Shown here: positions 22,701 to 34,149 of the stretch, in pieces
Layout of the letters: each line of letters starts with the position of its first letter
Numbering within the stretch: the stretch's first letter is position 1
NCBI GenBank assembly: GCA_016271365.2
Contig: CM057459.1
Location: 818,273,001 to 818,337,000, forward strand
Source: Neoceratodus forsteri
Taxonomy: Eukaryota > Chordata > Ceratodontiformes > Ceratodontidae
Reading direction: 5' to 3'
Length of the DNA: 64,000 bases
Position numbers and translations under genes: made by a program
The notes under the pieces: generated by a model
Seen by the model: the letters and a program-made list of their open reading frames with translations, nothing else
Told to the model about the DNA's origin: nothing
Databases searched by the model: none

Positions 22701-24343
22701 TTAAAAATTTGCTGATATGCTGTATTCTTAAACACAGAATTTTTGGAAAAATCTTATAATTCATATTCAACAGACTAATTGGTCTCCAGTTTGCCAATTT
22801 GAGCCTCTGACCTTTTTTAAAAAGAAAAATCATAATGGCATCCCCAAAACTATTGTCTGCTTAAAATTTAATTTAGCATGTTAAACTCTTGACATAACGA
22901 TGCAGCTTCGGGCCCTGAAAACGTTTTATAAAAAGCACTCAGTAGTCCATCTGGACCCATTGAAGAACCATCTTTCAATGAATGAATTGCCCCTTCCACC
23001 TCCAGTGCAGTAATGCCTGTATTCAGTTCTTCCAAATGTTCCCCTTCTATTATAGGAATGGGGATATGTCCTAACTCCCTTGGGTGAAATTGTGACAAAT
23101 AAGGGTACCAAAGGAATTCCTAACAAATTGCTGAACTATTAATAAAAGATCCATATCTTTTGTACGCAAAAGCCCATTGCTATCTTGTAGGCCAGTCATT
23201 AAAGTCATATCCAGTCTTTGTTTACACGTTAAGTATGGGTTGGGACTTGAATGACTAACTGTACCATACTGAGACTCAGCTTCCAATGATTGTGCCCTGT
23301 TATACTGAAATTGAAACATTTTGGTTTTTAAATCCTTAATGTGCTCCAAAGCCTTTAACCTGTTATGTTGGGGAGAAGACATATAGCTATATAATAAGCT
23401 CCTGCACTCCAAATATTGCAAGCAATCAGTATTAGATTTAACCCAACCCAAATGAGTGATCAAGTACTTGACCTCTAATTTGGTATCATACCACCATTGC
23501 CACCAAGTGTCACACTGTACATCTCCACCACCATGCTTCTAAGGAACAAGTACTGCAATTCCAGTACTATTTGGTCTTGTGTTAATATAGACACATTCAA
23601 TCTCCATCTATGTGGAGATGAAAGTAACCTTGGGGGAATATCAGCCAAACTAAATGTACAGTCAAAAATCATGTGGTCCAAAAGTTCACAACGAACTGTA
23701 CTACAGACCTGCGGTTTCAAGATTCTAGAACAAAACCTAAAATCAATTTGTGTCAAAAATCTGTAACAAAAAAACATACACCAAGTGTTCCTGTGCAGTT
23801 TCCTATAGGCAGCTGTCATGTTTTGCCATAGTTAGGATGTTGCGTGGTGCATGGGATTCACAATAAACTTTGCATTGTACATTCTCCTTAATAGAGATGT
23901 CAAGGCCGCAATTCATGTCAAACTCCCCCCGCTGAACATGTCTGCAAGTGTACAAATAAGGTCTTATCTACCCAAAAAGTTCAATCCTTGATTTTTTTGT
24001 TTGAGGGGCATAGGTGTTGATAAATCTCAGAGAAAAGTTTTGGAATGTGCAGTCAAGCATCAGAGCACGTCCAGAAACAATATCTACCAGTTTTTGAGAG
24101 CAAAGTTTGTCCCCTTAAAGAAGATACCTATCCCATCTACCTGGTCTGTCCCAAATGAGCAGTAGAAGGGGACCACATCCAACCTCTCTGCACCTATGAA
24201 GTAAGGAACAAGGTGTTCAGTCTTGTTTCTTGTAAGAAAATTATTTTGAAGGCCATTGTATGAAGAAAGGATAGAGCCGCCAAACGCTGTTTATAATTTC
24301 TTATACTATAGACACTCAACAAAGCTGTCCTTAGTGTGGCCAT
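19795..24343 (-). pseudogene. Tx1-like LINE ORF2: endonuclease and reverse transcriptase
   Basis: ORF2 starts at an ATG near 24343 (MATLRTALLSVYSIRNYKQR, then FKIIFLQETRLN, the first metal-binding QET of the endonuclease). The endonuclease continues as FINTYAPQTKKSRIELF (about 24000) and LLDHMIFDCTFSLADIPPRL (23600-23700). The linker runs 23071-23463. RT begins AIHSLKDGSSMGPDG (about 22930-22985), then LANWRPISLLNMNYKI, QTCLIPGRNINANLAFLRD, LMALDQAKAFDKVCHEYLF (22540-22590) and QGCPVSPLLYTYAL. The catalytic YADD box at 22256-22275 reads stop-ADD because the Tyr codon is TAG. After the nested LINE, a C-terminal part continues from 20594 to 19795. Frameshifts and stops are frequent. Confidence 0.85.
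20594..21853 (-). mobile_element. L2-like LINE 3' fragment nested in Tx1-like LINE
   Basis: Flanked by the 10-bp repeat GAAAAAAAAC at 20584-20593 and 21854-21863, although this low-complexity motif is a weak duplication. The minus strand encodes the RT C-terminal region: ETVDTFKYLGFYLDNKLNFL (21670-21730), LRQHLGIFYRIKHLL (21590-21640), then DIPRVRSFHGSAAINFSLPS and IWNTIQRSLKLLMLS (21125-21250). The 3' end carries a short (TTGA)n tail, seen on the plus strand as four AATC/AATCAATC repeats at 20606. 5'-truncated and frameshifted; the clade is L2/CR1-superfamily but not CR1 itself. Confidence 0.78.
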
Positions 24344-24349
24344 GTGATC

Positions 24350-26600
24350 TTAAATGATAAAGGTGAAGCTGTCTCAGCAGTGTTTCTTTTTTCCTCAGCT
24401 TTCCTTTTCCTCCCTTTACCCTTTTTGTCCTGCAAAGGAGGTGGCCAAGGCTGTTCTTCTGAGTCTCAGAGTTTTCCAGAACAGGAGGACACATCCGACT
24501 CCTGGTCCGAGTCCCTCTCCATGGGTTATAATACCTGGCATGGATGCTGCATTATGACAGGAGAACTCCCCTACTGACTGCTTTAGGGAAGACCTGTTGA
24601 CCCTTCTAACCTTAGGAAATTGATATTCCATGGGGGGAGGCTGAAATAGAAGTGCCCTGTAAGGATGATTGTACATAAACCACCTTGCCAATCCCTGGTT
24701 CATCAGAATGATTATCTCTCATGGTAGCATTCATGCTCAAAGGCCATGAGGGCGCCTGAGCCATACCATCACAATCCTGAACAGGGACCTCCTGGGGAAC
24801 AGGGTTCAAAGCAACTACAGGGTCCTGAGCCTGATCCGGGGGGGGGTGTGATTTGTAGAATCTGTAAAATCATGGGCTGTCTCAGCTCTAGGAGGATCAG
24901 TGTCTCCAGCTGAAGGGAGATCAGTGTCTTCAGCTGGTTCCTGGGGCAGAATGAACTGGGTCATCCTGGTTTACCTTATCTGTGCGATTGTGACCTGCCC
25001 ATGGGTACTGATGGTAGGCATGGCCAGCCTCCTCACACAGATTACATTTAAAAACATTTGTGCATGCCATATTGACATGTCCAAACTCCCCACATAACAC
25101 ACATCATAGTAGACTACAAACACTACTCAAATGTGTGGGTGAACAACATTTATAACAAGCCTTAGGCTGCACGGCATAACCCTCCCCCCATCTCTGCCAA
25201 GAAAAAAATTATTCAGAATGTGGTGGATATCATCATTATTTTGCAACAATTTGATCCGGAATCACCATCCCCCTGTCCAAATGCCCTCTGTATCAATAAC
25301 AGGTTCAGGATGCCCAAGAACCATGCAACATTTTTATAGCCAAATTAAAATATCATTAACATTAACCCCTTTATTATGGAACATTATCGTGATGGTTTTA
25401 ATGAGGGGTTTAGTTAAGGGGATTGTCATAAAGATGGCCCACAAAGGTGAGGACCAAAACATATTATATTTCATCCAGAACCAGTCCAATCCTGAATGTT
25501 GTTGAAAACTTAAGTCAAAAGTATCTTGCCCAGAGATATGTATCTAAGAATATATATATGAGGCTTGGAACAATGAGTCCTTAAGTAGTTTTTTCAACAC
25601 ATAAACATAGTCAGGATGCTCAGACAGGCCTTCCCTCCGATACTGGAGATAAACAGCATTTTGTCTGGGTGCCTGAGGAAGTCTGTGTTTGAAAAGGTTG
25701 AAGAAGGTACGGCCCTGGCATCTTGAGCCTTCTTGTTCATCCAAATGGGAAGAATGAGATGTAGATTCCTCCTGTGGTGAAGAACCTGCCATATGACTTG
25801 CCAAGGTGGGTCCATCTTCTTCCATATTCTGGGCCTGGGGGGGGGGCATCTACCAGAATGATCCTGTGACCCTCCCTGTTGCTGCTACCCAGCTTTCTTC
25901 CCCAAATGACCTGCCAACACCAGGTCTAATATTTCAGCTGATGCTTCTTTGATATCAATTCCCTCAACGGGACCTCCAGTTTCAATCGGTGTCACCGGGA
26001 ATCCATCCTGTCCTGGCAATAAAAATGATTTCCTTTGGGAGTCTGGCAGCCATTGCTCAACAGAAGTATGCTGCCAACCTGCCCCCTCCAATGCTTTCTC
26101 TGGGGACCAAGTCGTTAAGAAAATAGGATGATCAACGACTGCTTCGGGTTTCTGAAGTTCAGGGGCAGAAAATCCCATGTCTGGCTTTTTGCCGGCTTGT
26201 CCCAAATGACATTTGGCCTGCTGTACCTGTTCTTCCCATGAAATTGAACCAACCACACTTTCTTGAAATGCAATATCAGCTACATTTTGTCAATCTGAAT
26301 CATGCTTTCTCTGCCAGTTAACATAACCTGCGTGTCCTTTTTCTCCACTCGCAGCATCACTCACTACATCTCTCTCTATTATCATCCCCTCAGAGAAAAC
26401 CTCTGGAACAATATTAGGTGAAGTATCAACAATAACATCACTCTGGCTCATCGCATCCCGCAAGTGTTCGTCCTTGTCCTTGTTCCTTTCAATCTCCAAA
26501 ATTGGGGTCAATTCCTGCATGCCATCAGTAGATATCACCATACATTCTTCTGCAAATCCATGTGCTTCAGCCTCTTGCTCGTCCTCTGAGAATCCTCCAT
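24350..26600 (-). pseudogene. Tx1-like LINE ORF1 with CCHC zinc knuckles
   Basis: ORF1 begins at an ATG near 26600 (MEDS, then a 1-nt frameshift into an acidic region EDEQEAEAHGFAEE). The N-terminal 350 or so codons are acidic and Ser/Pro-rich without recognisable fold (pieces 26290-26541, 25885-26256, 25544-25849). Residues NAVYLQYRREGLSEHPDYVY (about 25620) precede the zinc-binding region at 25005-25157, which has three knuckles. A basic tail (GKGRKRKAEEKRNT, about 24390) ends the protein just before ORF2. Zinc-knuckle ORF1 proteins bind RNA in related LINEs. Stops and frameshifts throughout show the copy is dead. Confidence 0.75.
25005..25157 (-). other. Three CCHC zinc knuckles in ORF1 remnant
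   Basis: The minus strand reads CYKCCSPTHLSSVC, CVLCGEFGHVNMAC and CNLCEEAGHAYHQY. The first two are exact C-X2-C-X4-H-X4-C motifs. The third has Tyr for the last Cys (TAC where TGC is expected). One in-frame TGA lies between the first and second knuckle. Confidence 0.85.
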
Positions 26601-26647
26601 CTTGCTCACACTCTGCTCACAGGAAGTCAAGCCCCCTGCAGGCAGAA

Positions 26648-26781
26648 TAGGGGAATTTCCCCGGTGCCCTGGCCAAATTTCCCCCCATTTACTAATAATA
26701 CCACCAACAGCTTAATCTGGTTCAAGGTGATGTATGTAATTGTTCTTGTAACATGGCATTAATAGTGTGCAGGGAATCTGG
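26648..26781 (+). mobile_element. tRNA-derived SINE, 3' segment (split)
   Basis: Resumes at TAGGGGAATTT after the Tx1-like insertion and continues CCCCGGTGCCCTGGCCAAAT into a 3' tail (about 26750). Together with 19115-19379 it makes one SINE of roughly 370 bp. It ends directly against the first Crypton-like non-autonomous element. Confidence 0.72.
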
Positions 26782-27641
26782 ATCAGCGATAGGTGGAAGA
26801 GGGTCATGAGACGGCAGCCGAAGCGGGCATTAACCCAGCTTATATGCCGTGCCCGCTTCTTCAGTACCGTCACCAGCCAGACCCCCAGCCTAGCAGCACT
26901 GGGTGCTCTGGGGAACCGAGAGCAGGAGCGAGACAAGCGGTGGTCCTGGAGCCCTGCTAGCACTCCGAGATGGGAAACAGAGCTGGGGGGACGAGAACCC
27001 ACATCGCACAGTCAGATCACTGTGGACCTGCGAAGGGTGAGAGGCAATGCAAGACAGCCCGGTGAACTTTTGTTTGGTAGAAGCGCCCGGTCACAGCAAC
27101 ACACCGCAGGGCAGACCGGGCAGCATCATGCAGAGAGCACCTGGATGACGACGCCACCAGACGACTGTCCCGGAGGCAGCAGGAAGTGATAGTGACCGAG
27201 ATGCACAGCGCAAGTCCAGTGCTGCTCTGAGCGGTGGAACCCTGCATGGCAGACCTCCCACTGCGGGTATGACGAGAATACCCACACCAAAGTCTCCAGA
27301 AGAGGCACAGGACTGTTGGCTGCCCACCTCCATGTCACTATACGGACAGTCACTAATCATCACATCAGTATGTATGTAATGTTGTACAGCATTCTGTGAA
27401 AGTGCAGTAACAGTTTGAAAAGTTCGCACTGCCTCCGCCTCTTATTGTTTACCTGTCACAGTGGGCCCCCTCCACATCCCTCCACCGATACGCAGCCCAT
27501 GTTACAAGCGCATTAAGCCACTCTGTTGGTGGCATCTAATGCGATTGATGCATGGGGGGCCAGGGGGTTGCCCGAGGCCGACCGCCCCCCCATGCATCAA
27601 TCCAGCATTAGATGCCACCTTCGTCATGGCTTAATGCTTAC
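26782..27641 (+). mobile_element. Non-autonomous Crypton-like element, copy 1
   Basis: An 860-bp element starting ATCAGCGATAGGTGGAAGAG and ending TTAATGCTTAC. It has a 5' hairpin (26823-26856: GCGGGCA paired with TGCCCGC around an AT-rich loop) and a long 3' hairpin (27502-27641). The body is GC- and CpG-rich, with chance ORFs up to 140 codons but no recombinase. Its ends match those of the recombinase-encoding element at 41.2-43.9 kb: GCGATAGGTG at the start, TTACAAGCGCATTAA before the 3' hairpin, TTAATGCTTAC at the end. It is a close relative of copy 2 (28551-28614 plus 35242-36060). Confidence 0.78.
27502..27641. repeat. 3' terminal hairpin of copy 1
   Basis: Inverted arms: GGTGGCATCTAATGC ... 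TGATGCATGGGGGG on the left and the inverse CCCCCCATGCATCA ... GCATTAGATGCCACC on the right, with further pairing outward to CATTAAGCCA/TGGCTTAATG. The loop is GC-rich. Confidence 0.88.
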
Positions 27642-27910
27642 GTATTTACTGTTTATCTTCTTTATGTATCTTATTGTTATCACTGTTGTATGTTCTATTG
27701 TACTCTTCCGAGTCGTGCCTGAAAATAGGCAGGTTTGTTTGCCTAGGCACGTACCTGGTTATCAAAAGCAAATAAATAAATAAGGTCAGTTGGCATTCAT
27801 CTGTATCCCCCTCCCCCTTGGTCGTGCCTGAAAATGGGCAGAATTTGTCTAATGCACTTACCCGGTCAACAAAAACTAAATAAATAAAATAAATAAAAAT
27901 AAATAAAATG
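27642..27910 (+). mobile_element. Two tandem retroposon 3' ends with AATAAA tails
   Basis: Two related blocks, each with a GTCGTGCCTGAAAATRGGCAG motif followed by a GCACKTACCYGGTYAWCAAAA motif and an (AAATA)n tail: 27705-27783 and 27820-27908. They look like the 3' ends of a LINE or LINE-tailed SINE. No coding part remains. Confidence 0.55.
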
Positions 27911-28550
27911 ATGAAGAAGGGGTGAGGGCAATAGAGATAGATGTGTCAGCTGCCAGGCAGAGTGCTGTCCTACACATCACACCTACCAACATCAGGCAAT
28001 CTTCCAGTGAATCAAGGGGAAAATAAAAAGTACTCCATATATAATCAGAAATGGTTGCCTGCTTTTAAAGAATAATATTAGTTTTAGGCACTGCTCTAGC
28101 TCTTACATTCCTTAGGCTGTTATCAGCAGCTTATAAGTTATAAAGTACTATGGATTACAGTGTCTATGAAAGGTGATATAAAAACCAAGTTCCCTTTTTC
28201 CATATATTAATGAGTTACATAATAGAGGGTTACCCTCACCACATTTTATTTAAACATAGGGACTATTCTCTGAGTGTGTTCTGCATTGCATTTAACTGTG
28301 CTTATTATTCATGTAAAATAATCTAAATAATAAATGGGAACTTCTGTGATATGAGAAGATAGTTTTCTTTTATAATTTTATGCCATGTTTTCTGTGTTTC
28401 TTTATACTGTAGGCACAGTACTGCATAAGAAGAAAGATAGAGAACAGCATCAAATGTGTATTTTTGATTGACACTTTGTTGTACACACTCATCAGAATGA
28501 TCTAGTACAGATATGGACTCTGCACAGAGTTAAATATGAAAAGTGTTCCA
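27911..28550. other. No gene recognised
   Basis: AT-rich spacer between the retroposon tails and the second Crypton-like copy. Nothing recognised. Confidence 0.5.
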
Positions 28551-28614
28551 ATCAGCGACAGGTGGAAGAGGGTCATGAGACGGCAGCCGAAGCGAGCATT
28601 AACTCAGCTTATAT
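28551..28614 (+). mobile_element. Non-autonomous Crypton-like element, copy 2, 5' segment
   Basis: Starts ATCAGCGACAGGTGGAAGAG like copy 1, and is cut in the 5' hairpin region after TAACTCAGCTTATAT by the L1-like insertion. The remainder is at 35227-36060. Confidence 0.85.
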
Positions 28615-29292
28615 TTTGAAATTTGAATTTTATTGTTTTAAGAATATAAAAAGGAAAACAGTATCCAAACATATCTGGAAAAACATTTCTACAATAGGTC
28701 AGGATATAAACATGTAAACAACAAACATAGAAACGAAATTCCCATCCCCCCTAGAGACATATCCCAGAGATATACAAAAAGTATCCACCCAACCCCACCA
28801 AAGAAACCCATACAAAATCCGCAACAACATAAACCGTGACACCTCACAACACCACCCACCCCGCAACCCAAACCCCCTCCCTCCCAGGGTGCACCCACCA
28901 TGCATTACTACAATAATAGAATAAACATCTACTAACACTAAATCAAAATCATAGTAGCAAACAGACATAGGTATAGCTACATCAAGAAGAAAAAACTGGT
29001 TATATTTGAGCTAACGGAAAGAAATGAAGACAAAAGTGCACGTGGACATAGGGACTCGGGTCATAATAAAGGAGACCCAATTTACTTCAGACATAGAGCC
29101 TGTAATTTACCCCATCTCCTGTGAAACAGATCCAATCGCCCTCTAAGACTAGCAGCTAGTTTTTCGGACTGGAGATATCGATAATAATTCAGTTAACCAA
29201 TCGGCAAATGACAGGACCAGTTGGTCAGTCAATGTCTTAACACCATTTTTTAAGCCTGCCCTGTGGCCATGTGATATCTTCGTTCAGCACTG

Positions 29293-32200
29293 TCAACCCG
29301 AAAAATCCCTGAAGACACACACCTCAGGACTGAAAAGCCAGACAGACCTAATAAAGGATCGAGATAGTTTTAATCTGAGACCACAGCGGAGCCACTTTAG
29401 GACAGTCCCAGAATATATGAACAATATTTCCATACCCATGCAAACACCTGAAACAGCTAGGATGGGAAACCTTCCCAAATTGAGATAGCTTAGCTGGGGT
29501 GTAGTACAGATTATTAACAATGTAGTACTGGGTTAGCCGAAACCTGTCCTGGGTATGATATCTGTGAAGGTCCTTCCAAAGCCCAAGCCAGTCAAAAGAA
29601 TTTCCGGGCAGGAGATGAGTCCAAACATCCGAACCAGCAGCCCCATCAGGTGAGTTATAGTCCAGAAGAAAGGAGTATATCGAAGAGACAGAATGAGACT
29701 GAGAAGCAAGTCTAACCACTTCAGAAAGAAAAGGAGAGACCACTGACTCCCCAGGGGAAGAGCCAAATCTCCAATTGATTAAGTGCCTCAGTTGGTAAAC
29801 CTTGAAAATAGACCGACTAGGAATATGAAACTTCTCAAGAATATCACCGAGGAGAGAAGGAATTATTATAAAAGTTCCCCAGACTAGCCTCCTTGATTTG
29901 AGGCAGCCAGTCAGGACCAATCCATGAATTACCTAACTTAATATTAGGATTAGCAACAACCGCGCCCCAAGTCCGACGTGGGGAAACATGGAAATGCCTC
30001 AGACATTGCCAAAAGACCGCAATAGCAGTCCTTATAACATTATCCGGGATCCACTTAGCAAGCAATTTCGGGGGTAGGTAAAAGAGAGCATGCTTATCAA
30101 ATTTGATTGCAGCGAGGGAAAGACGCTCTAATTGAAGCCAGATAGGACAAGAAACATCCGGTTCGACAGAAAACCTCCTTCCCAGCCTAGAGAGATGCGC
30201 AGCCCAGTAATGCAACAGGAGATTGGGCAATCTGAGACCTCCTCTATCCCTAGAGAGAGATAATTTACCATAAGAACGCCTAACTGCCCTCTTGGACCAG
30301 ATGAACTGAGAGAAGAGCGTGGAAACTGCTGAATATAGGAAACAGGTACCTAAGATTTACCAAGTTCAGTGGATAGAACACTCTGGGAAGGACATTCATC
30401 TTAATCACATTTATCCACCCCAGAGTGACATGGGGAGAGCTGACCAACGTTGAGGTCCTTAGTAACCGAGTCCCTGAGCCGGTCCAGATTTAACTCCTTC
30501 AAAAGAGAAGAGTCAGTAGAAAAAAGGATCCCTAAATATTTAATGTATCTAGGGGCCCACTTCATGCCAAAGGAGGAGAACTCAGCCTTGCTGGCATGAA
30601 CATTAAGAGGGAAAATCTCAGATTTGGAAACATTTAACCTATAACCCGAAAAGACCCCAAACCTCTCAGTCAGCTCTAGCACCTCCCTAAGAGACTCAAC
30701 TGGTTCCACCAGATGTAGAAGGATATCATCGGCATATACTGAGAGGACCAGTTCTTTTTGACACAAAGTAATTCCTCTGATCAGGGCCAAAGCCTTAATC
30801 CTTCTGAGTAGAGGTTCCAAATACAAATTGAATAAGAGAGGCAAGAGTGGACAGCCCTATCTAGTACCCGCATAAAGACGGAAAAGAGAAGAAAATACCC
30901 CATTACAATATACTCTGGCAGAAGGACAACTGTAAAACACCCGGATTCTGTTAACAAAGGCAAGCGGGAAGCCCATCTTCTCGAGCACAGCCCAAAGAAA
31001 CCCCCAGTCAACACGATCAAAAGCCTTTTCGGCGTCAAGAGAAACCAAAATCGCCGGGTGCGAAAGGGATTGAGCATACTGCGAGATATGCGAAAGGGTC
31101 CTCAGATGATCGGCCGAGGATCTACTAGGCACAAATCCAGCCTGCTCAGGACTCAGCAGCTCAGACCATACCTTCTTGATACGGTCAGCCAGAATCCTAG
31201 CAAGGATCTTCATATCATAATTCTGGAGTGATATGGGTCTGTAACTAGCTGGGTCCATGAGAACCTTGTTAGGCTTAGGAATTAAGACAATGGTTGCCTC
31301 AAAAGTGATGGGTCTACTTCGAGGTTGAGGCCAGATAGTCATAGAGCCTGAGGAGGAGGGTACCAGGTCCTTAACGAAGTCTTATAAAATTGGCTGAGAA
31401 CCCATCAGGCCCGGCAGACGGTCTGGAGTGAGAGAAGCAATAGCCCTCTCAACTTCCTCCTCTGAAATGGGGGCAGACAAAGTAGCCCGCTGAGCCTCAG
31501 ATAAGCAGGGAATGTCAATCTCACCTAAATAATTGTCTAAGTCAGAGACAGAATACGACCTCTCCTGCTCACTGTACAAATCTGCATAGAATTCCTTGAA
31601 GACGTGGGCAATCTTCCGGGGCACAATGACAGCTTCCCCAGAAGGGGAGACCAGAGAAGGAATAAGCCTAGAACTCTCAAGTACCGGAGACCCTTGTGCC
31701 AAGAGCTTACCAGACTTTTCTCCTGGTCAATGTACTTTGCTTGGGTCTTAATAAGAGCATATTCAGTTTTGTCCCTTAAGAAATCCATATACTCGTCCTG
31801 ACTACCAAGAGCTGCTTGAGATCAGTCAAGGAGGAAGTTGAGAGGTATTAGCCTCAGATCCCGAACTCTACCCATCAAAACTAAGGAGTCAGCAAGTCCC
31901 CTTTTCTCTCTGAAGGAGGCCGTCTTGATAAACTCACCCCTTAAAAAACACTTAAGAGCAGACCAGACCAGATCAAATCTAGGAACAGAGTTGAGGTTCT
32001 CTGCCAAAAATGTTGATATCAAGGAGCTTATATTAGATACAGTCTGCGAGTCCTTTAAGAGCTGTGTGTTCAGCCTCCAAACCGAATCCCGTGAGTATTC
32101 AGGATTAAGGGAGAGTTTAATCCAGACACCCGCATGGTCAGAAAGAATAATTGGGTCAATACCAGCTAGACCAAAACTTGAGAGAAAAGAAACACTAATC

Positions 32201-32816
32201 AAAATCATGTTCAGACGAGATTTGGTAGCATGAGATTGACAGAGAAAGGTATAGGCCTGAAGAGCGGGGTTAGCAAGTCTCCAGGGATCGCACAAACCTA
32301 ACAGTGCTCTTAAATCTAAAAAGGCTCTATGGGCCGGAGAAGGTGGGCGCTTATCCTGGGGGTCTCTGTCCAAAGTCAGCGAGCAAGGAAGGTTGCAATC
32401 TCCTCCTAGTATAAATTGAGCCGGGAGGAAACTAATCAATTTCTCCGTAAGAGACCTAAAAAAACTAGAATCTCATCCGACTGGACCGTATATAGATCCT
32501 AAGACAACATTTTCACCATTAAGAACCCCTTGAATCAAGACAAATCTCCCCTCCACATCCGCCACCGTCTTCTCTGCAGTAAATAAGACCTGTTTTTTAA
32601 TAAGAACTGCGAACCCCCTACTATAGCAGGAATTACCAGTCAGATAAGAATAGGAGAAACCTGACCGAGATAGCAAATTAGCGTTCGACTGAGTGAGGTG
32701 TGTCTCCTGGAGAAAGAGAATGTCGACACATATTAATGAACAGTGTCGAAACATCTGGAGATGTTTGACCCAGTCCCGAGTCCACATACATTCCAAGAAG
32801 CAATTTTCAGAGACAT
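29293..32816 (-). pseudogene. L1-like ORF2: endonuclease, reverse transcriptase, C-terminal Cys motif
   Basis: Starts at an ATG near 32816 (MSLKIASWNVCGLGT), frameshifts almost at once, and continues CVDILFLQETHLTQSN, GRFVLIQGVLNGENVVLGSI, then LGGDCNLPCSLTLDRDP (32380) and the C-terminal endonuclease motifs SRLNMILIS and ILSDHAGVWIKLS (about 32120-32210). RT: FEATIVLIPKPNKVLMDPAS (31240-31310), SYRPISLQNYDMKILARIL, EQAGFVPSRSSADHLRTLS, VSLDAEKAFDRVDWGFLWAV (about 30990-31055) and the catalytic VYADDILLHL (30719-30745). The C-terminal region carries CFRCLHGYGNIVHIFWDC (29400-29460), the Cys/His motif typical of L1-type ORF2. About 1170 codons in length, as expected. Several frameshifts split it. 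Confidence 0.9.
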
Positions 32817-34149
32817 TTTAACATTTTAAAATACCGTAAACAAGTTAGAAATAACCAGGCAGTCATATAATTGTAGAAAAAGGTAGGGTGCACGCCCCCA
32901 ACAACGTACCCATTAAGTTCACTGTAATTAAATCCAAAAAGGACCCAGCCCAAAAACAAACCCCCCCCCATCGTAAACCATAAACACCCCTGAAAAATAA
33001 GACTCAAGCCCAACAGGGAGAGACAGTTAGCAACCCACCTGACCCCCCGACCAAACTCAGTCTCCCAGGTGTCCTATATAAACCAGTCCGTGATGAATTC
33101 GACCCCCACCTAACTCCTATCCTAAAAAAGTCCTTAACAACCAATCCAACCCCCCAACCCCAAGTACCACAAAACCAGCGAAAAGTACAAAAAACCCCAA
33201 AAACTATACAGGGAAAGACCAAAATGAGCATATTATCCAAACGGAATAAACCAGTTCTGGCCCTCCAAATCCCATTGCGAACCCCCAAATCCCAGGTGAA
33301 CATTGAAGACAACCTACCCAGAGCCAAGAGAGTGCCCATACCCCCAAACCTATACCCCAAATCAATATCATCACCCGGGAGGGGTTAGCCAACCCCCCAA
33401 TCTCAGGCTCGCAATAAGGCATCCAGCGAGCAGGCATCCAAAGGCCATGGACCCCCAGTCGCCACCTACCGGCGATATAGATGCCATCCTGAAGAAAAAA
33501 AAAAGAGGGCAGCGAGGCCTGTAGTAGCAGGCAATATCCAACCCCCCAAGTATGAACAGCAACACAGGAGATCGTCAGGATACACCCCGAAACCAACCCG
33601 GCCAGTTACTCAGAGCTCGATTTCGATAATCGGGAAGACCATTTCCCCAAAGGAAAACAAATCAGCTCACCCCTCAATAGGATTATCCACTTGAAGTAGA
33701 GTGTCCGGGTAGAAGAGCTCACTTCATGGTCAATTCAGTGTTGGGGCATTGTTTCCAGGGGGCCAAGTTAGAAGACGGACCAAAAACATCCTCCCCCCCC
33801 CGGAAGTCCCTAGGGAAACACCAGCCCAGAACTTAGTTCCTCCCTACCGACCGGGAACATGACGACGAGGATTTAACCAGCCCAGCAATGACCACCCCTC
33901 CGACCCTGCAGCCGAAAAAAAAATGGACAAGGTAGGAAAAGACCCTAAGGGAGGGAGGGGAGATGGCAGAAGGAAGGAGAATAAAAGGGGCAACCGACCA
34001 GAGGAAGAATCAAGGGCTATCTCCCAAGGGGGGGGAAATGAGCAACCTAATCACCAAAAAAAAAAAACTAGGCCTTTCCCTCGGCCTACCCCTAGATGAG
34101 TAGTACCAGCAGCAACATTGAAAGCAGGCATAGGCAGCACAAACTATAG

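Larger units (their letters stand above)
19380..26647 (-). mobile_element. Tx1-like LINE (L1 superfamily), near full length
   Basis: The 7.27-kb insertion includes a nested 1.26-kb LINE, so about 6.0 kb belongs to the element itself. It is bounded by the target duplication TAGGGGAATTT at 19369-19379 and 26648-26658. On the minus strand the 5' UTR is very short, ORF1 begins near 26600, ORF2 begins near 24343, and the A-rich 3' end (AAATAAAAAAA) lies at 19380. A TG/TA microsatellite (19546-19606) sits in the 3' UTR. Both ORFs are broken, so this copy is inactive, but both ends are preserved. Confidence 0.88.

Noticed and set aside
26767..27189. 140-codon plus-strand ORF in non-autonomous copy 1
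   Set aside because: Copy 2 breaks the frame and the ORF starts outside the element; no domain seen.
33004..33596. Trp/Gly/Phe-rich minus-strand ORFs in the L1-like spacer
   Set aside because: Composition follows the C-rich plus strand; no recognised fold and no match to LINE proteins. Kept only as a spacer oddity.
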